A stretch of DNA of 64,000 nucleotides from Vibrio lentus. Its GTDB lineage: Bacteria > Pseudomonadota > Gammaproteobacteria > Enterobacterales > Vibrionaceae. Positions within the stretch are counted from its first letter, which is position 1; each line of letters opens with the position of its first letter. Location: positions 3,286,001 to 3,350,000 of the forward strand of contig NZ_JAUFQE010000002.1 of the NCBI RefSeq assembly GCF_030409755.1, in the 5' to 3' direction. The notes beneath the pieces were generated by a model that made no database searches, was not told the DNA's origin, and worked only from the letters and a program-made list of their open reading frames with translations. Positions 39,568 through 58,281 of the stretch are shown piece by piece. The translations under genes were made by a program, and so were the position numbers.

Positions 39568-40569
39568 ATGAAACCTGACAATACTAGTAAATACGCGGCT
39601 AACCGCTTATCCGTTGCACCCATGCTCGATTGGACTGACCGCCACTGTCGTTACTTTCACCGTTTGCTTTCTCAGCAGACTCTTCTGTACACGGAAATGG
39701 TAACCACAGGTGCGATCTTACATGGTAAGGGTGACTTTCTAGAATATAACGAGCAAGAACATCCTCTTGCTCTTCAACTTGGCGGCTCAAACCCTGTTGA
39801 TTTAGCAGCTTGTGCCAAGCTTGCTGGTGAGCGTGGCTATGATGAAGTAAACCTAAATGTAGGTTGTCCTTCAGACCGAGTTCAGAATGGTCGTTTTGGT
39901 GCATGCTTGATGGCTGAACCTGAGCTGGTGGCAGATTGCGTATCGGCGATGAAAGAAGTGACTGATATTCCAATTACTGTGAAAACGCGAATTGGTATCG
40001 ATGACCAAGACTCTTATGAGTTTCTGACTAAGTTTGTTTCGACGGTTTCTGAAAAAGGTGGCTGTGAGCAATTTACTATTCATGCTCGTAAAGCATGGTT
40101 GAGTGGCCTTAGCCCGAAAGAGAACCGCGAGATCCCACCGCTAGATTACGATCGTGCATACCAAATCAAGAAAGACTTCTCTGATCTGGTGATTGCTGTG
40201 AATGGTGGCATTACTACTCTTGAGCAAACTAAAGAGCACTTGCAACACCTTGATGGTGTGATGATCGGTCGTGAGGCTTATCATAGCCCGTTTATCTTGG
40301 CTGAAGTTGATCAACAGATTTTTGGTTTGGATACGCCAATTAAGAAGCGCTCACAAGTAGTTGAAGAGATGTATCCGTACATCGAACGTGAACTTTCAAA
40401 CGGTGCAAGCCTAGGGCACATCTCTCGTCATATGCTTGGTTTATTCCAAAGCATGCCGGGCGCAAGACAATGGCGTCGTTACATCAGTGAGAATGCGCAT
40501 AAGAAAGGCGCGGGCATTGAGGTGGTGCAGACAGCATTGGCTAAGATCCCTAAAGAGCTAAACGTATAA
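39568..40569 (+). CDS. dusA: tRNA-dihydrouridine synthase A with element-supplied N terminus
   Basis: DusA reduces U20/U20a of tRNA with FMN. The 333-residue protein has [40 protein letters not shown] with the catalytic Cys, TVKTRIG and VNGGITT. The core gene runs from the attR sequence at 39622; the first 18 codons ([18 protein letters not shown]) and the promoter belong to the element. The [10 protein letters not shown] stretch is re-created, so the enzyme should work. Compare the host's former start at 24921. Confidence 0.95.
   Translation: MKPDNTSKYAANRLSVAPMLDWTDRHCRYFHRLLSQQTLLYTEMVTTGAILHGKGDFLEYNEQEHPLALQLGGSNPVDLAACAKLAGERGYDEVNLNVGCPSDRVQNGRFGACLMAEPELVADCVSAMKEVTDIPITVKTRIGIDDQDSYEFLTKFVSTVSEKGGCEQFTIHARKAWLSGLSPKENREIPPLDYDRAYQIKKDFSDLVIAVNGGITTLEQTKEHLQHLDGVMIGREAYHSPFILAEVDQQIFGLDTPIKKRSQVVEEMYPYIERELSNGASLGHISRHMLGLFQSMPGARQWRRYISENAHKKGAGIEVVQTALAKIPKELNV
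39622..39636 (+). repeat. attR core of the dusA element
   Basis: ATGCTCGATTGGACT inside dusA codons 19-23, identical to attL. To the right of this point the sequence is chromosomal. Confidence 0.93.
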
Positions 40570-40667
40570 CCTCCCTCTAGGTTAAAAGTTCGAGCTTAAA
40601 AGCCCAAGATTTAAATCTAAGGTTAAATTCGCCATTAGAGGCTAAATTTACCATTGATGGTTTCTTT

Positions 40668-40699
40668 AAAAGCCACGCATTAAGATGTGTGGCTTTTTA
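40668..40699 (+). terminator. Terminator after dusA
   Basis: AAAAGCCACGCAT pairs with ATGTGTGGCTTTT across a TAAG loop, with a T run. Confidence 0.8.
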
Positions 40700-40738
40700 T
40701 TTACCTGATAAATAAGGGTTTTATTGTTTTTACTAACT

Positions 40739-40753
40739 TGGTATGGAAGCTGC
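40739..40753 (+). promoter_or_regulatory. Sigma-54 promoter of pspG
   Basis: TTGGTATG-GAAG-CTGCA gives GG (40740-40741) and GC (40752-40753) exactly 10 bp apart, the -24/-12 layout. pspG is known to be sigma-54 and PspF dependent in enterics. The gene starts about 40 bp further on. Confidence 0.8.
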
Positions 40754-40803
40754 AATGTTAGAAAGTAGGAAAGATAGGTCATTAACTCATTAGGGAGACC
40801 ATT

Positions 40804-41025
40804 ATGTTTGAATTAATCTTTGTTCTTATTTTCGTCGCAACTCTACTTGTCACTGGTATCACGTTTATGACGGTATTGGCTGCAACCGGAGTCGCGTTAG
40901 CAGTCATGTTGGTTTTAGGTATGATGGGCGTCGTGTTTAAGTTGCTGCCTTGGTTAATCGTAATTGCATTGGGTATCTGGTTTTTCAAAAACTTTGTACA
41001 CAGTTCTAACCAAAGACGTTACTAA
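40804..41025 (+). CDS. pspG: Envelope stress protein PspG
   Basis: A 73-residue inner-membrane protein, almost wholly hydrophobic (two or three membrane segments), ending FFKNFVHSSNQRRY. Size, hydrophobicity, its position after dusA (as in E. coli) and the sigma-54 promoter upstream support PspG of the phage-shock-protein response. GGGAG ribosome site. Confidence 0.88.
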   Translation: MFELIFVLIFVATLLVTGITFMTVLAATGVALAVMLVLGMMGVVFKLLPWLIVIALGIWFFKNFVHSSNQRRY

Positions 41026-41160
41026 GGTCATGGTGTCGTCAAATCTTTGAACGTCAGCGGTTTATCGTTTGAGAATTTAAGATGTGTGATAGAATTTTCC
41101 CCAATAATCTATGAATGTGCATACAATTAGCACAACGATATGGAATTGGAGCTATCTCAA

Positions 41161-41829
41161 ATGAATAAAATGCCATTAATTGCTTTAGTGGGAATGCTAT
41201 CTTTAAGCTCGGCAGTATCTGCTGAAGAAGAGTTTTCTTACACGGCTAAAGTCGGTGCCGATATGTGGTGGGGAAGTACAAAGCTAAACGAAGTTAGACA
41301 AGATGATGATTCTAACTCTCCTTCGTTGTATTTCGCATTTGAGCATAATGCCCCGATGCTACCAAACGCTAGTTTTCGCTATACTTCTGTCGATGCGGAT
41401 TCATTGGCCTTCGATAAGTACGACTACACCTTCTATTACACATTGTTAGATCACAAGCTGATGAACTTTGATGCAGGTGTGACGTTTACTCAGTATTCAA
41501 ACTCGAATTACATCGAACCGAAAACAGGTGGCGCTCAAACAAGCTTTGATGAATTTACTTGGAGCTTCTACGGTAACGCAGAGATCAACGTTCCTGACAC
41601 CAACTTCGATATCATTGGTACGATGGAGTTTGGTGATAGCAGTGGTATTAAGAGCACTGACTTGATGGCGGGTGTTCAGTACCGAATTCCAGTATCAGAA
41701 TCTGAAATTGCCCTGCGTGGTGGTTACCGTGTTATCGATCTAGATTCGGATGAGTTCTTTAGCTCTGATCTAGGCAAGAGCTTTGTCATGGTAGATGGTT
41801 GGTTTGCTGGCGCTGAAGTGCGCTTCTAG
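41161..41829 (+). CDS. TIGR04219-type outer-membrane beta-barrel protein
   Basis: 222 residues from the ATG at 41161 (MNKMPLIALVGMLSLSSAVS signal peptide, cleaved about after SAVSA); an upstream ATG would add seven residues ahead of the signal. The mature part is a small barrel: KVGADMWWGSTKLNEV, SFRYTSVDADSL, a long central set of alternating strands and the C-terminal DGWFAGAEVRF. Matches the Vibrio family annotated TIGR04219. Function unknown. Confidence 0.8.
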   Translation: MNKMPLIALVGMLSLSSAVSAEEEFSYTAKVGADMWWGSTKLNEVRQDDDSNSPSLYFAFEHNAPMLPNASFRYTSVDADSLAFDKYDYTFYYTLLDHKLMNFDAGVTFTQYSNSNYIEPKTGGAQTSFDEFTWSFYGNAEINVPDTNFDIIGTMEFGDSSGIKSTDLMAGVQYRIPVSESEIALRGGYRVIDLDSDEFFSSDLGKSFVMVDGWFAGAEVRF

Positions 41830-41861
41830 GCTATTCAAGTTCATTTAGAACAAATTTTAAG

Positions 41862-41889
41862 AACGCCACTTTATTAAGTGGCGTTTTTT
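41862..41889 (+). terminator. Terminator after the outer-membrane protein gene
   Basis: AACGCCACTT / AAGTGGCGTT with a TATT loop and a T run. Confidence 0.92.
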
Positions 41890-42019
41890 ATATCTATTGA
41901 TTATATCTTTCTGGAATTAGTTAGCACATTCATCACTTTCGACCATCCTTAATACAGAGAGCTAATTAGCGTCTATTCTTAAAAGGGCTATGTTGTGAGG
42001 TCAAAGCAAGGGATGGAAT

Positions 42020-42250
42020 ATGACACTCAATGAATTACGAAATTTATATCGAGAAAATCTGTTGGTTGAAGCGATCATAGAGCCCTCAATTCAAGAGGGG
42101 TCTTGGGTTGTGGAGTTTCGCCATATGGGAGGCGGCTTTGTTTTGCTTACTGATGTTCATGGTGAAGAGTGTCATTACGCGGATTTAGACCTAGCATCTA
42201 AGTCGGCAATGGCGGTTGGCTTTCAACAAGTTCGTATTGAAAACCAGTAA
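42020..42250 (+). CDS. Small conserved hypothetical protein upstream of cysJ
   Basis: 76 residues, MTLNELRNLYRENLLVEAII..., with GSWVVEFRHMGGGFVLLTD and DVHGEECHYADLDLA. Looks like a compact alpha/beta protein of unknown function common in Vibrio. An ATGGAAT run before the ATG gives a moderate ribosome site. It stands 124 bp before cysJ in the same direction. Confidence 0.7.
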   Translation: MTLNELRNLYRENLLVEAIIEPSIQEGSWVVEFRHMGGGFVLLTDVHGEECHYADLDLASKSAMAVGFQQVRIENQ

Positions 42251-42373
42251 CTCAATTGACGTTTCAATCGGTTTTTACTTCCAAAAAGTTATAAAACATA
42301 CTTTTCTATTCTTTCTTGTTATTAAAAGGAGTGGTTAATCTATCGTCACGCAATGATTAGGGATGTCGTGACC

Positions 42374-44239
42374 ATGTCTTTAAATAAGAAAGAGTCTTCA
42401 CAAAATAATAATGCACAGTCTGGGGCTAATGAGTTACCTGGGCTAGCAGCACCACTTAATGACCAACAATTGGGTCATCTTCAGCAAACTGTTTCTGAAT
42501 TATCTTCTCAACAACTGGCATGGGTCAGTGGTTACCTTTGGGGTGTGAGCCAAACTCAGCCTGTGGGTGCCGCCGCGCCAATCGCTCAAGCAGCCGCTGC
42601 AGTAGCCGCAAAACCTGCGGGTAAGCTCAGCATTATCTTCGCATCCCAAACCGGTAATGCGAAAGGTGTCGCTGAATCGCTTGAGGCAGAAGCGAAAGCC
42701 TTAGGGATTGCTGTCGAGCTTTTCGATGCAAGTGATTATAAAGGTAAGAACCTAGCCAAAGAGACACACGTCATTTTTGTGGCTTCAACCAATGGTGAGG
42801 GCGAAGCCCCTGATAACGCTATTGAGTTGCATGAATTCCTTCAATCGAAGAAAGCGCCAAAATTATCAAACCTACAATACGGTGTGATCGGTTTAGGTGA
42901 CTCAAGCTATGAGTTCTTCTGCCAAACGGCTAAAGACTTCGATAACTTCCTCGCTAAGCTTGGTGCTAAATCGTTTGTCGACCGTCTTGATTGTGATGTT
43001 GATTACGAAGAGTCAGCAACGGAATGGCGCGCTAAAGCATTAGAGCAAGTAAAAGAGACGCTATCGACAGGTACTGAAGCCGATGTGGTTCAATTACCAG
43101 TAGGTCAAGCGGCTGCCGGTCATTCGCAATACACCAAACAAAACCCATACACCGCGACATTATTGACGAGCCAAAAGATCACCGGTCGTGATTCGGGTAA
43201 AGATGTTCGTCATATCGAGATTGATCTTGATGAGTCGGGTATTACTTACCAACCAGGTGATGCGCTAGGCGTATGGTTTGAAAACAGTTCAGAACTCGCA
43301 AATCAGATTCTTTCTAAGGTTGGGTTGTCTGGTATCGAAAGTGTCGATGTCGATGGTGACAACTTATCTGTCCACAGTGCACTCGTCAGTAAATTCGAGA
43401 TTACATCTTCAAACCCTCAACTTGTGACTAAGTTTGCTGAGCTATCGGGCAGCAAGAAGTTAATCAAGCTAGTGGAAGATAAAGACAAGCTTCGTGAATA
43501 CGCGGGTAATACTCAAGTTGTCGATGTTTTAGCTGAGAAGAAAACTAAGCTATCGGCTGATGAATTGATTGGTCTACTACGTAAGCTGACTCCGCGCCTT
43601 TACTCTATTGCATCAAGCCAAGCAGAAGTGGATGAAGAAGTTCACTTAACGGTTGGTCTGGTTGAATACCAAAAGGGCGATGAATCTCGTTTAGGCGGAG
43701 CTTCTAGCTTCTTAGCTCAACGACTTGAAGAAGGTGGTGAAGTGAAGGTGTTCGTTGAGAACAACAATAACTTCAAACTACCACAAGACGATAATACGCC
43801 AATCATCATGGTCGGCCCGGGTACCGGTATCGCACCATTCCGCAGTTTTGTTCAAGAGCGTGAAAACAATGACGCTCAAGGTAAGAGCTGGCTGTTCTTT
43901 GGTGACCGAACCTTTACGCAAGATTTCTTATATCAAGTTGAATGGCAGAAGTACCTTAAATCTGGTGCGCTAACCAAGCTTGATGTTGCCTTTAGTCGTG
44001 ACCAAAAAGAAAAGGTTTATGTTCAAGATCGCTTAATCGAACAAGCAGAGCAGGTTTGGCAATGGCTGCAAGAGGGCGCGTACCTCTATGTATGTGGCGA
44101 TGCAACTCGAATGGCAAAAGATGTTCATGAAGCGTTAGTTACGATAGCGGAAAAACATGGCAATCAGAGCCGCGAACAAGCTGAACAATATATTAATGAT
44201 TTACGTAAAGCGAAACGTTACCAAAGGGATGTGTACTAA
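42374..44239 (+). CDS. cysJ: Sulfite reductase flavoprotein subunit CysJ
   Basis: The diflavin subunit passes electrons from NADPH through FAD and FMN to CysI. From ATG 42374 it has 621 residues; an ATG 21 bp upstream is possible. The flavodoxin domain shows [18 protein letters not shown] and [13 protein letters not shown]; the FAD domain RLYSIASS; the NADPH domain [16 protein letters not shown] and [14 protein letters not shown]; the C terminus ends KRYQRDVY. cysI starts on the last base of its stop (TAATG). Likely CysB regulated. Confidence 0.96.
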   Translation: MSLNKKESSQNNNAQSGANELPGLAAPLNDQQLGHLQQTVSELSSQQLAWVSGYLWGVSQTQPVGAAAPIAQAAAAVAAKPAGKLSIIFASQTGNAKGVAESLEAEAKALGIAVELFDASDYKGKNLAKETHVIFVASTNGEGEAPDNAIELHEFLQSKKAPKLSNLQYGVIGLGDSSYEFFCQTAKDFDNFLAKLGAKSFVDRLDCDVDYEESATEWRAKALEQVKETLSTGTEADVVQLPVGQAAAGHSQYTKQNPYTATLLTSQKITGRDSGKDVRHIEIDLDESGITYQPGDALGVWFENSSELANQILSKVGLSGIESVDVDGDNLSVHSALVSKFEITSSNPQLVTKFAELSGSKKLIKLVEDKDKLREYAGNTQVVDVLAEKKTKLSADELIGLLRKLTPRLYSIASSQAEVDEEVHLTVGLVEYQKGDESRLGGASSFLAQRLEEGGEVKVFVENNNNFKLPQDDNTPIIMVGPGTGIAPFRSFVQERENNDAQGKSWLFFGDRTFTQDFLYQVEWQKYLKSGALTKLDVAFSRDQKEKVYVQDRLIEQAEQVWQWLQEGAYLYVCGDATRMAKDVHEALVTIAEKHGNQSREQAEQYINDLRKAKRYQRDVY

Positions 44240-45966
44240 TGAGCAAGCAAGTAATAGAGCAAGAAGTGCTAGGTCAAGTACTGGGACCTTTGGCTGACAA
44301 TGAACGTCTGAAGCGTGAAAGTAAAAATCTTCGCGGTACAATTGAACAAGATCTTCAAGACCGTATCACTGGTGGTTTTACCGCAGATAACTTTCAACTG
44401 ATCCGTTTCCACGGTATGTACCAGCAAGATGACCGTGATATTCGTAACGAACGTACCAAGCAAAAGTTAGAACCTTTACATAATGTAATGCTGCGTGCTC
44501 GTATGCCAGGCGGCATCATCACTCCGAAGCAATGGTTAGCGATTGATAAATTCGCAGATGAAAGCACCTCTTATGGTTCTATCCGTCTCACAACTCGTCA
44601 AACTTTCCAGTTTCACGGTGTGTTGAAGCCGAACATTAAGTTAATGCACCAAACACTAAACAGTATTGGTATTGATTCAATCGCGACTGCGGGTGACGTA
44701 AACCGAAATGTTCTATGTACGACAAACCCAGTTGAGTCTGAGCTTCACCAAGAAGCTTACGAGTGGGCGAAAAAGATCAGTGAGCATCTATTACCTAAGA
44801 CACGTGCTTATGCTGAGATCTGGTTAGATGGTGAAAAGCTAGCAACAACGGATGAAGAACCTATCTTAGGTAGCAACTACCTACCGCGTAAGTTCAAGAC
44901 TACGGTTGTCATTCCTCCGCAAAATGACGTAGATGTTCATGCTAACGATCTTAACTTTATCGCGATTGCTAAAGACGGAAAGCTGGTGGGCTTTAACGTA
45001 TTAGTTGGCGGTGGTCTTGCAATGACGCACGGCGATACTTCTACTTATGCACGTAAAGCTGACGACTTTGGTTTTGTTCCATTGGAAAAAACGTTAGATG
45101 TCGCCGCAGCGGTGGTAACGACTCAGCGTGATTGGGGTAACCGTTCGAACCGTAAGAACGCCAAAACCAAATACACACTCGATCGTGTTGGTATTGATGT
45201 ATTCAAAGCAGAAGTAGAAAAACGTGCAGGCGTTGAGTTTTCTGAAAGTCGTCCTTATGAGTTTACTGGCCGTGGCGACCGTATCGGTTGGGCGGAAGGC
45301 ATTGATGGTAAGCACCACTTAGCGTTATTCATCGAGAATGGTCGTTTACTTGATTTCCCGGATAAAGCCCTGAAAACAGGTGTTGCTGAAATAGCGAAGA
45401 TCCACAAAGGTGACTTCCGCATGACAGCGAACCAAAACCTAATTGTTGCAGGTGTACCTAAGAGCCAAAAGGCAAAAATTGAAAAGCTGGCACGTCAATA
45501 CGGGCTGATGGATGATGCCGTTTCCGAGCAGCGCAAGAACTCAATGGCCTGTGTGGCATTCCCAACATGTCCTTTAGCAATGGCAGAAGCTGAGCGTTTT
45601 CTTCCCGAGTTTGTAACGGATGTTGAAGACATTCTGAAGAAACATGGATTACCAGAAGAAGACAACATCATCCTTCGTATCACGGGTTGTCCAAACGGTT
45701 GTGGTCGTGCAATGTTGGCTGAACTGGGTTTAGTCGGCAAGGCACCGGGGCGTTACAACATGCACTTAGGTGGCAACAAAGCCGGAACTCGTATCCCGAA
45801 GATGTATAAAGAGAACATCACGTCAGCTCAGATTTTAGAAGAGATTGATTCGCTGGTGGGACGTTGGGCTACGGAACGTAACGACAATGAAGGGTTTGGT
45901 GATTTTACTATCCGAGCTGGCATCATCGAAGAGGTGATCATTTCAAAGAGGGATCTGCATGCATAA
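44239..45966 (+). CDS. cysI: Sulfite reductase hemoprotein subunit CysI
   Basis: CysI reduces sulfite to sulfide with siroheme and a 4Fe-4S cluster. The 575-residue protein has [12 protein letters not shown] and the cluster/siroheme cysteines in [18 protein letters not shown] and [12 protein letters not shown]. Its end overlaps cysH by 8 nt. Confidence 0.97.
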   Translation: MSKQVIEQEVLGQVLGPLADNERLKRESKNLRGTIEQDLQDRITGGFTADNFQLIRFHGMYQQDDRDIRNERTKQKLEPLHNVMLRARMPGGIITPKQWLAIDKFADESTSYGSIRLTTRQTFQFHGVLKPNIKLMHQTLNSIGIDSIATAGDVNRNVLCTTNPVESELHQEAYEWAKKISEHLLPKTRAYAEIWLDGEKLATTDEEPILGSNYLPRKFKTTVVIPPQNDVDVHANDLNFIAIAKDGKLVGFNVLVGGGLAMTHGDTSTYARKADDFGFVPLEKTLDVAAAVVTTQRDWGNRSNRKNAKTKYTLDRVGIDVFKAEVEKRAGVEFSESRPYEFTGRGDRIGWAEGIDGKHHLALFIENGRLLDFPDKALKTGVAEIAKIHKGDFRMTANQNLIVAGVPKSQKAKIEKLARQYGLMDDAVSEQRKNSMACVAFPTCPLAMAEAERFLPEFVTDVEDILKKHGLPEEDNIILRITGCPNGCGRAMLAELGLVGKAPGRYNMHLGGNKAGTRIPKMYKENITSAQILEEIDSLVGRWATERNDNEGFGDFTIRAGIIEEVIISKRDLHA

Positions 45967-46735
45967 TTCTGTCGCTTCAAAATTGAAGTTAGCAGAACTA
46001 CTCGCATTGACTAAGACGGAGCAGATACTTCGTCTTGGACAAATTAATGCTGAGTTAGAACAGCTAACTGCATTAGAAAGAGTGAAGTGGGCTCTAGAAA
46101 ACTTAGAAGGAACACATGTGGTGTCTTCTAGTTTCGGAATCCAAGCGGCGTTGATGCTGCACTTAGTGACTCAAGCAAAACCCGATATTCCAGTTATTCT
46201 TACGGACACTGGGTATCTATTCCCGGAAACGTATCGATTTATCGATGAGTTGAGTCAGAAGTTGACTCTAAACCTTCAAGTCTTTCGTTCTCAGCAGAGC
46301 CCTAATTGGCAAGAAGCGCAATATGGCAAACTTTGGGATCAAGGTATAGAAGGGATAGAGAAGTACAACAAGCTTAATAAAGTTGAACCGATGAGAAGAG
46401 CGCTGGATGAGCTCGAGGCTGGCACTTGGTTTTCTGGGTTGAGAAGAGAGCAATCTCAATCGCGTGCAAACTTACCGATCTTATCTATCCAAAATGGTGT
46501 GTTTAAGTTCTTGCCAGTAATTGATTGGACAAATAAAGACGTTCATTATTACTTAGAAGAGCATGGTCTCAGTTACCACCCACTTCGCGAGCAGGGGTAC
46601 CTTTCTGTTGGAGATACTCATACGACTAAGAAATGGGAACCGGGTATGACCGAAGAAGAAACCCGTTTCAATGGTCTAAAACGAGAATGTGGTCTCCATG
46701 AAGACGATGGAGAGCAATATGGCTCTGGGATTTAG
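45959..46735 (+). CDS. cysH: PAPS reductase CysH
   Basis: Reduces 3'-phosphoadenylylsulfate to sulfite with thioredoxin. 258 residues. Shows [17 protein letters not shown] (the modified P-loop), [26 protein letters not shown], and the C-terminal catalytic cysteine in [15 protein letters not shown]. No extra CxxC pair typical of APS reductases is present. Last gene of cysJIH. Confidence 0.96.
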   Translation: MHNSVASKLKLAELLALTKTEQILRLGQINAELEQLTALERVKWALENLEGTHVVSSSFGIQAALMLHLVTQAKPDIPVILTDTGYLFPETYRFIDELSQKLTLNLQVFRSQQSPNWQEAQYGKLWDQGIEGIEKYNKLNKVEPMRRALDELEAGTWFSGLRREQSQSRANLPILSIQNGVFKFLPVIDWTNKDVHYYLEEHGLSYHPLREQGYLSVGDTHTTKKWEPGMTEEETRFNGLKRECGLHEDDGEQYGSGI

Positions 46736-46749
46736 ACTCATTGCCATTT

Positions 46750-46776
46750 AAAAAGCTGCCATAAGGCAGCTTTTTT
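46750..46776 (+). terminator. Terminator after cysJIH
   Basis: AAAAGCTGCC / GGCAGCTTTT with loop ATAA and a T run. Confidence 0.92.
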
Positions 46777-46920
46777 AGTTTCTAGGGGATGAAATTAAAG
46801 TAATTGTGGATAAGTCTGTGGTTATTTTGTAGGTACTTTGTAGTTAAACTTGCATAAATAAGGCTTTGGGTGTTTATTCATCACCTAATTGTTATTTTTG
46901 CAACTTTTGCTAATAAACAC

Positions 46921-46948
46921 TTGCCAATGTGAGGAACATCTCTATAAT
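46921..46948 (+). promoter_or_regulatory. rRNA operon 1 upstream promoter
   Basis: TTGCCA, 16 bp, TATAAT, followed by a GC-rich discriminator (GCCGCC) as in stringently controlled rrn promoters. AT-rich sequence upstream may act as an UP element. Confidence 0.75.
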
Positions 46949-47068
46949 GCCGCCTCACTGACACGGTAGATGCCACAAGGCTTCAGCGAAGAATGTTAGT
47001 AAGGCAACTAGCTTTAAGCGATAATTCGCTTCTACTTTTAGAAAGTAGAAATTAATTTTCAAAAGTGT

Positions 47069-47096
47069 TTGACACTGAGAATTAAAACGCTAGAAT
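47069..47096 (+). promoter_or_regulatory. rRNA operon 1 second promoter
   Basis: TTGACA, 16 bp, TAGAAT, then AGCCGCC. It lies 148 bp after the first promoter; tandem promoters are normal for rrn. Confidence 0.75.
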
Positions 47097-47137
47097 AGCC
47101 GCCTGTTCCGAAGTGATGTAAGTCACAACGAAGAGAA

Positions 47138-47148
47138 GCTCTTTAACA
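47138..47148 (+). promoter_or_regulatory. boxA antitermination site, operon 1 leader
   Basis: GCTCTTTAACA matches the rrn boxA. Copies recur at 49075-49086, 52563-52573 and 54575-54585. The region 47149-47412 is leader RNA that forms the 16S processing stem and holds no gene. Confidence 0.8.
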
Positions 47149-47412
47149 ATTTAAACCTATCAATCTGTGTGGGCACTCGTTGATGAATATCAAAACGTTA
47201 TTGGTTCTTTTTCGAAAGAGCGTAATAACAGTTACTTCGGTAACAAACTTGATTTCAATGAACTGAGTGACCAATACGTTTAACTACTTGTAGTTATTCG
47301 GCACAGTCAATTCATTACCATTCTGTTGGAATGGTAATAGCTTTAGAATTACATGTTCATTTTCGAATGAATATTAGTTTTGAAGTCAGTATTCGTTGAG
47401 TCACAAAATCTT

Positions 47413-48967
<1,555 letters not shown>

Positions 48968-49321
48968 TACGAAGATAGTCACGATGAGTGTCCACACAGA
49001 TTGATGGTTTAGATTTAGTTAAAGCCAGAGCTTTAATTAATAACGTAAGTTATTGATTAAAGCTTTTTGCTTTATGCTCTTTAACAATTTGGAAAGCTGA
49101 CTGATTGATTTACTTACGAGTAATTCAATCAAATTTAAAAGTTCTCAATGTTTATCTTTATTGATAAACACAACAAACACATTCAAGTGTCTTGTATTCG
49201 AATCAAACGTTAGTTTGATTCACAATTGAGTCCGGCAAACAGTTATCAAGAATTAACCCTTCTTGATGACAACCAAAAACCTTGGTTAGTTGCCATACAC
49301 TAAGACCCTTTCGGGTTGTAT
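48968..49321 (+). other. 16S-23S spacer, operon 1 (no tRNA)
   Basis: 354 nt. It holds a boxA (49075-49086) and 23S leader sequence shared with operon 2, but no tRNA; operon 2 has tRNA-Glu at the matching place. Confidence 0.85.
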
Positions 49322-52214
<2,893 letters not shown>

Positions 52215-52310
52215 ACAACACCCAAGGGGTTTTGTGGACTCAAAGAAATACCAAACGCTTGAATGAGTTTGAAGAGATACTTTTAAATCAGTTTTCCGAA
52301 TTTTAAAATT

Positions 52311-52430
52311 TGCTTGGCGACCATAGCATTGTGGACCCACCTGATTCCATGCCGAACTCAGAAGTGAAACACAATAGCGCCGATGGTAGTGTGGGGCTTC
52401 CCCATGTGAGAGTAGGACATCGCCAGGCTT
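52311..52430 (+). rRNA. rrf: 5S ribosomal RNA, copy 1
   Basis: 120 nt, TGCTTGGCGACCATAGC to GACATCGCCAGGCTT. No tRNA follows it directly in this operon; the promoter of operon 2 comes next. Confidence 0.97.
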
Positions 52431-52497
52431 TAATTTCGACTTTGTCTATTTAATAGACAAGTCACCATAGAGTTCTAAGTTTTCTTAGAGTTTTATG

Positions 52498-52525
52498 TTG
52501 ACTTTCAAAGTGGAAAGCGTATTAT
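52498..52525 (+). promoter_or_regulatory. rRNA operon 2 promoter
   Basis: TTGACT, 16 bp, TATTAT with an ACGCG discriminator, between the 5S of operon 1 and the leader of operon 2. A single strong promoter is seen here against two in operon 1; the segment 52431-52821 is otherwise leader RNA. Confidence 0.72.
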
Positions 52526-52562
52526 ACGCGTCCTGCTTACGTGCTAAGGCACTGAAAGCAAA

Positions 52563-52573
52563 GCTCTTTAACA
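52563..52573 (+). promoter_or_regulatory. boxA antitermination site, operon 2 leader
   Basis: GCTCTTTAACA, same as in operon 1; the following leader is almost identical to that of operon 1. Confidence 0.78.
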
Positions 52574-52821
52574 ATTTAAACCTATCAATCTGTGTGGGCA
52601 CTCGTTGATGAATATCAAAACGTTATTACTTAGGTAATAGCAGTTACTTCGGTAACACAATGATTTCAATGAACTGAGTGACCAATACGTTTAACTACTT
52701 GTAGTTATTCGGCACAGTCAATTCATTACCATTCTGTTGGAATGGTAATAGCTTTAGAATTACATGTTTACTTCGGTAAATATTAGTTTTGAAGTCAGTA
52801 TTCGTTGAGTCACAAAATCTT

Positions 52822-54376
<1,555 letters not shown>

Positions 54377-54441
54377 TACGAAGATAGTCACGATGAGTGT
54401 CCACACAGATTGATGGTTTAGAAAAGTTAAGAGATACTAGT

Positions 54442-54517
54442 GTCCCGTTCGTCTAGAGGCCTAGGACACCGCCCTTTCACGGCGGTAACAGGGGTTCGAC
54501 TCCCCTACGGGATACCA
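54442..54517 (+). tRNA. tRNA-Glu (TTC)
   Basis: 76 nt with encoded CCA. Acceptor GTCCCGT/ACGGGAT (G-U at the first pair), anticodon stem CCGCC-CTTTCAC-GGCGG with anticodon TTC, T loop GTTCGAC. Located in the 16S-23S spacer of operon 2. Confidence 0.97.
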
Positions 54518-54821
54518 TCTTTAAGTATTCTCTTCTATCAGAGTATTTAAAAATGGTTCATTAGTTTGAATCAAGCTCTTTAACAATTTGGAAAGCTGAC
54601 TGATTTGATTACTTACGAGTAATTCAAATCAAATTTAAAAGTTCTCAATGTTTATCTTTATTGATAAACACAACAAACACATTCAAGTGTCTTGTATTCG
54701 AATCAATGTTTACATTGATTCACAATTGAGTCCGGCAAACAGTCATCAGGAATTAACCCTTCTTGATGACAACCAAAAACCTTGGTTAGTTGCCATACAC
54801 TAAGACCCTTTCGGGTTGTAT

Positions 54822-57714
<2,893 letters not shown>

Positions 57715-57810
57715 ACAACACCCAAGGGGTTTTGTGGACTCAAAGAAATACCAAACGCTTGAATGAGTTTGAAGAGATACTTTTAAATCAGTTTTCCGAA
57801 TTTTAAAATT

Positions 57811-57930
57811 TGCTTGGCGACCATAGCATTGTGGACCCACCTGATTCCATGCCGAACTCAGAAGTGAAACACAATAGCGCCGATGGTAGTGTGGGGCTTC
57901 CCCATGTGAGAGTAGGACATCGCCAGGCTT
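57811..57930 (+). rRNA. rrf: 5S ribosomal RNA, copy 2
   Basis: 120 nt, same sequence as copy 1. Followed 65 bp later by tRNA-Asp. Confidence 0.97.
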
Positions 57931-57995
57931 TAAATTAAATCTTTAGGTTGACCGACCTGGAGATATGGACGCTCACTTAGTGAGTTGACCACTGC

Positions 57996-58072
57996 GGAGT
58001 GGTAGTTCAGTTGGTTAGAATACCGGCCTGTCACGCCGGGGGTCGCGGGTTCGAGTCCCGTCCACTCCGCCA
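57996..58072 (+). tRNA. tRNA-Asp (GTC)
   Basis: 77 nt with CCA. Acceptor GGAGTGG/CCACTCC, anticodon loop CTGTCAC (GTC), T arm CGGGTTCGAGTCCCG. Distal tRNA of rRNA operon 2. Confidence 0.97.
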
Positions 58073-58084
58073 CTTATTCGATAA

Positions 58085-58107
58085 CCTCGCCTAGTGCGAG
58101 GTTTTTT
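58085..58107 (+). terminator. Hairpin between tRNA-Asp and tRNA-Trp
   Basis: CCTCGC / GCGAGG with loop CTAGT and TTTTTT. A canonical terminator placed inside the tRNA pair. Confidence 0.8.
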
Positions 58108-58131
58108 CGAATCTGAAGTAGTAAAAATTTT

Positions 58132-58208
<77 letters not shown>

Positions 58209-58240
58209 TCTTCAAAGTGCATTTTTATGCATGAAAAAAA

Positions 58241-58264
58241 GGCCACTCATTGAGTGGCCTTTTT
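58241..58264 (+). terminator. Terminator after tRNA-Trp
   Basis: GGCCACTCA / TGAGTGGCC with T run; A run in front, so it can also stop the convergent provirus transcript. Confidence 0.9.
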
Positions 58265-58281
58265 GCTATCTGCAATTTATT

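Larger units (their letters stand above)
24954..39636. mobile_element. Tailless (double-jelly-roll capsid) provirus integrated at dusA
   Basis: The element is delimited by a 15-bp direct repeat and carries an integrase at its right end facing inward. On the plus strand it reads: activator, two small genes, HUH Rep, three small genes, packaging ATPase, membrane protein, capsid protein, a series of small membrane proteins, host-range module, lysis module. On the minus strand are a repressor with a membrane protein at the left and a cargo pair plus integrase at the right. No terminase, portal, tail tube, tape measure or baseplate gene is present. The ATPase-capsid order, HUH Rep size and many tiny membrane proteins match corticovirus PM2-type proviruses. 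Its structural genes align with those of the second element at 58.3-64 kb. Confidence 0.88.

Noticed and set aside
47149..47412. Repeated leader sequence before both 16S genes as a possible mobile repeat
   Set aside because: It is the ordinary rrn leader with boxA and processing stem, shared because the operons are paralogous.
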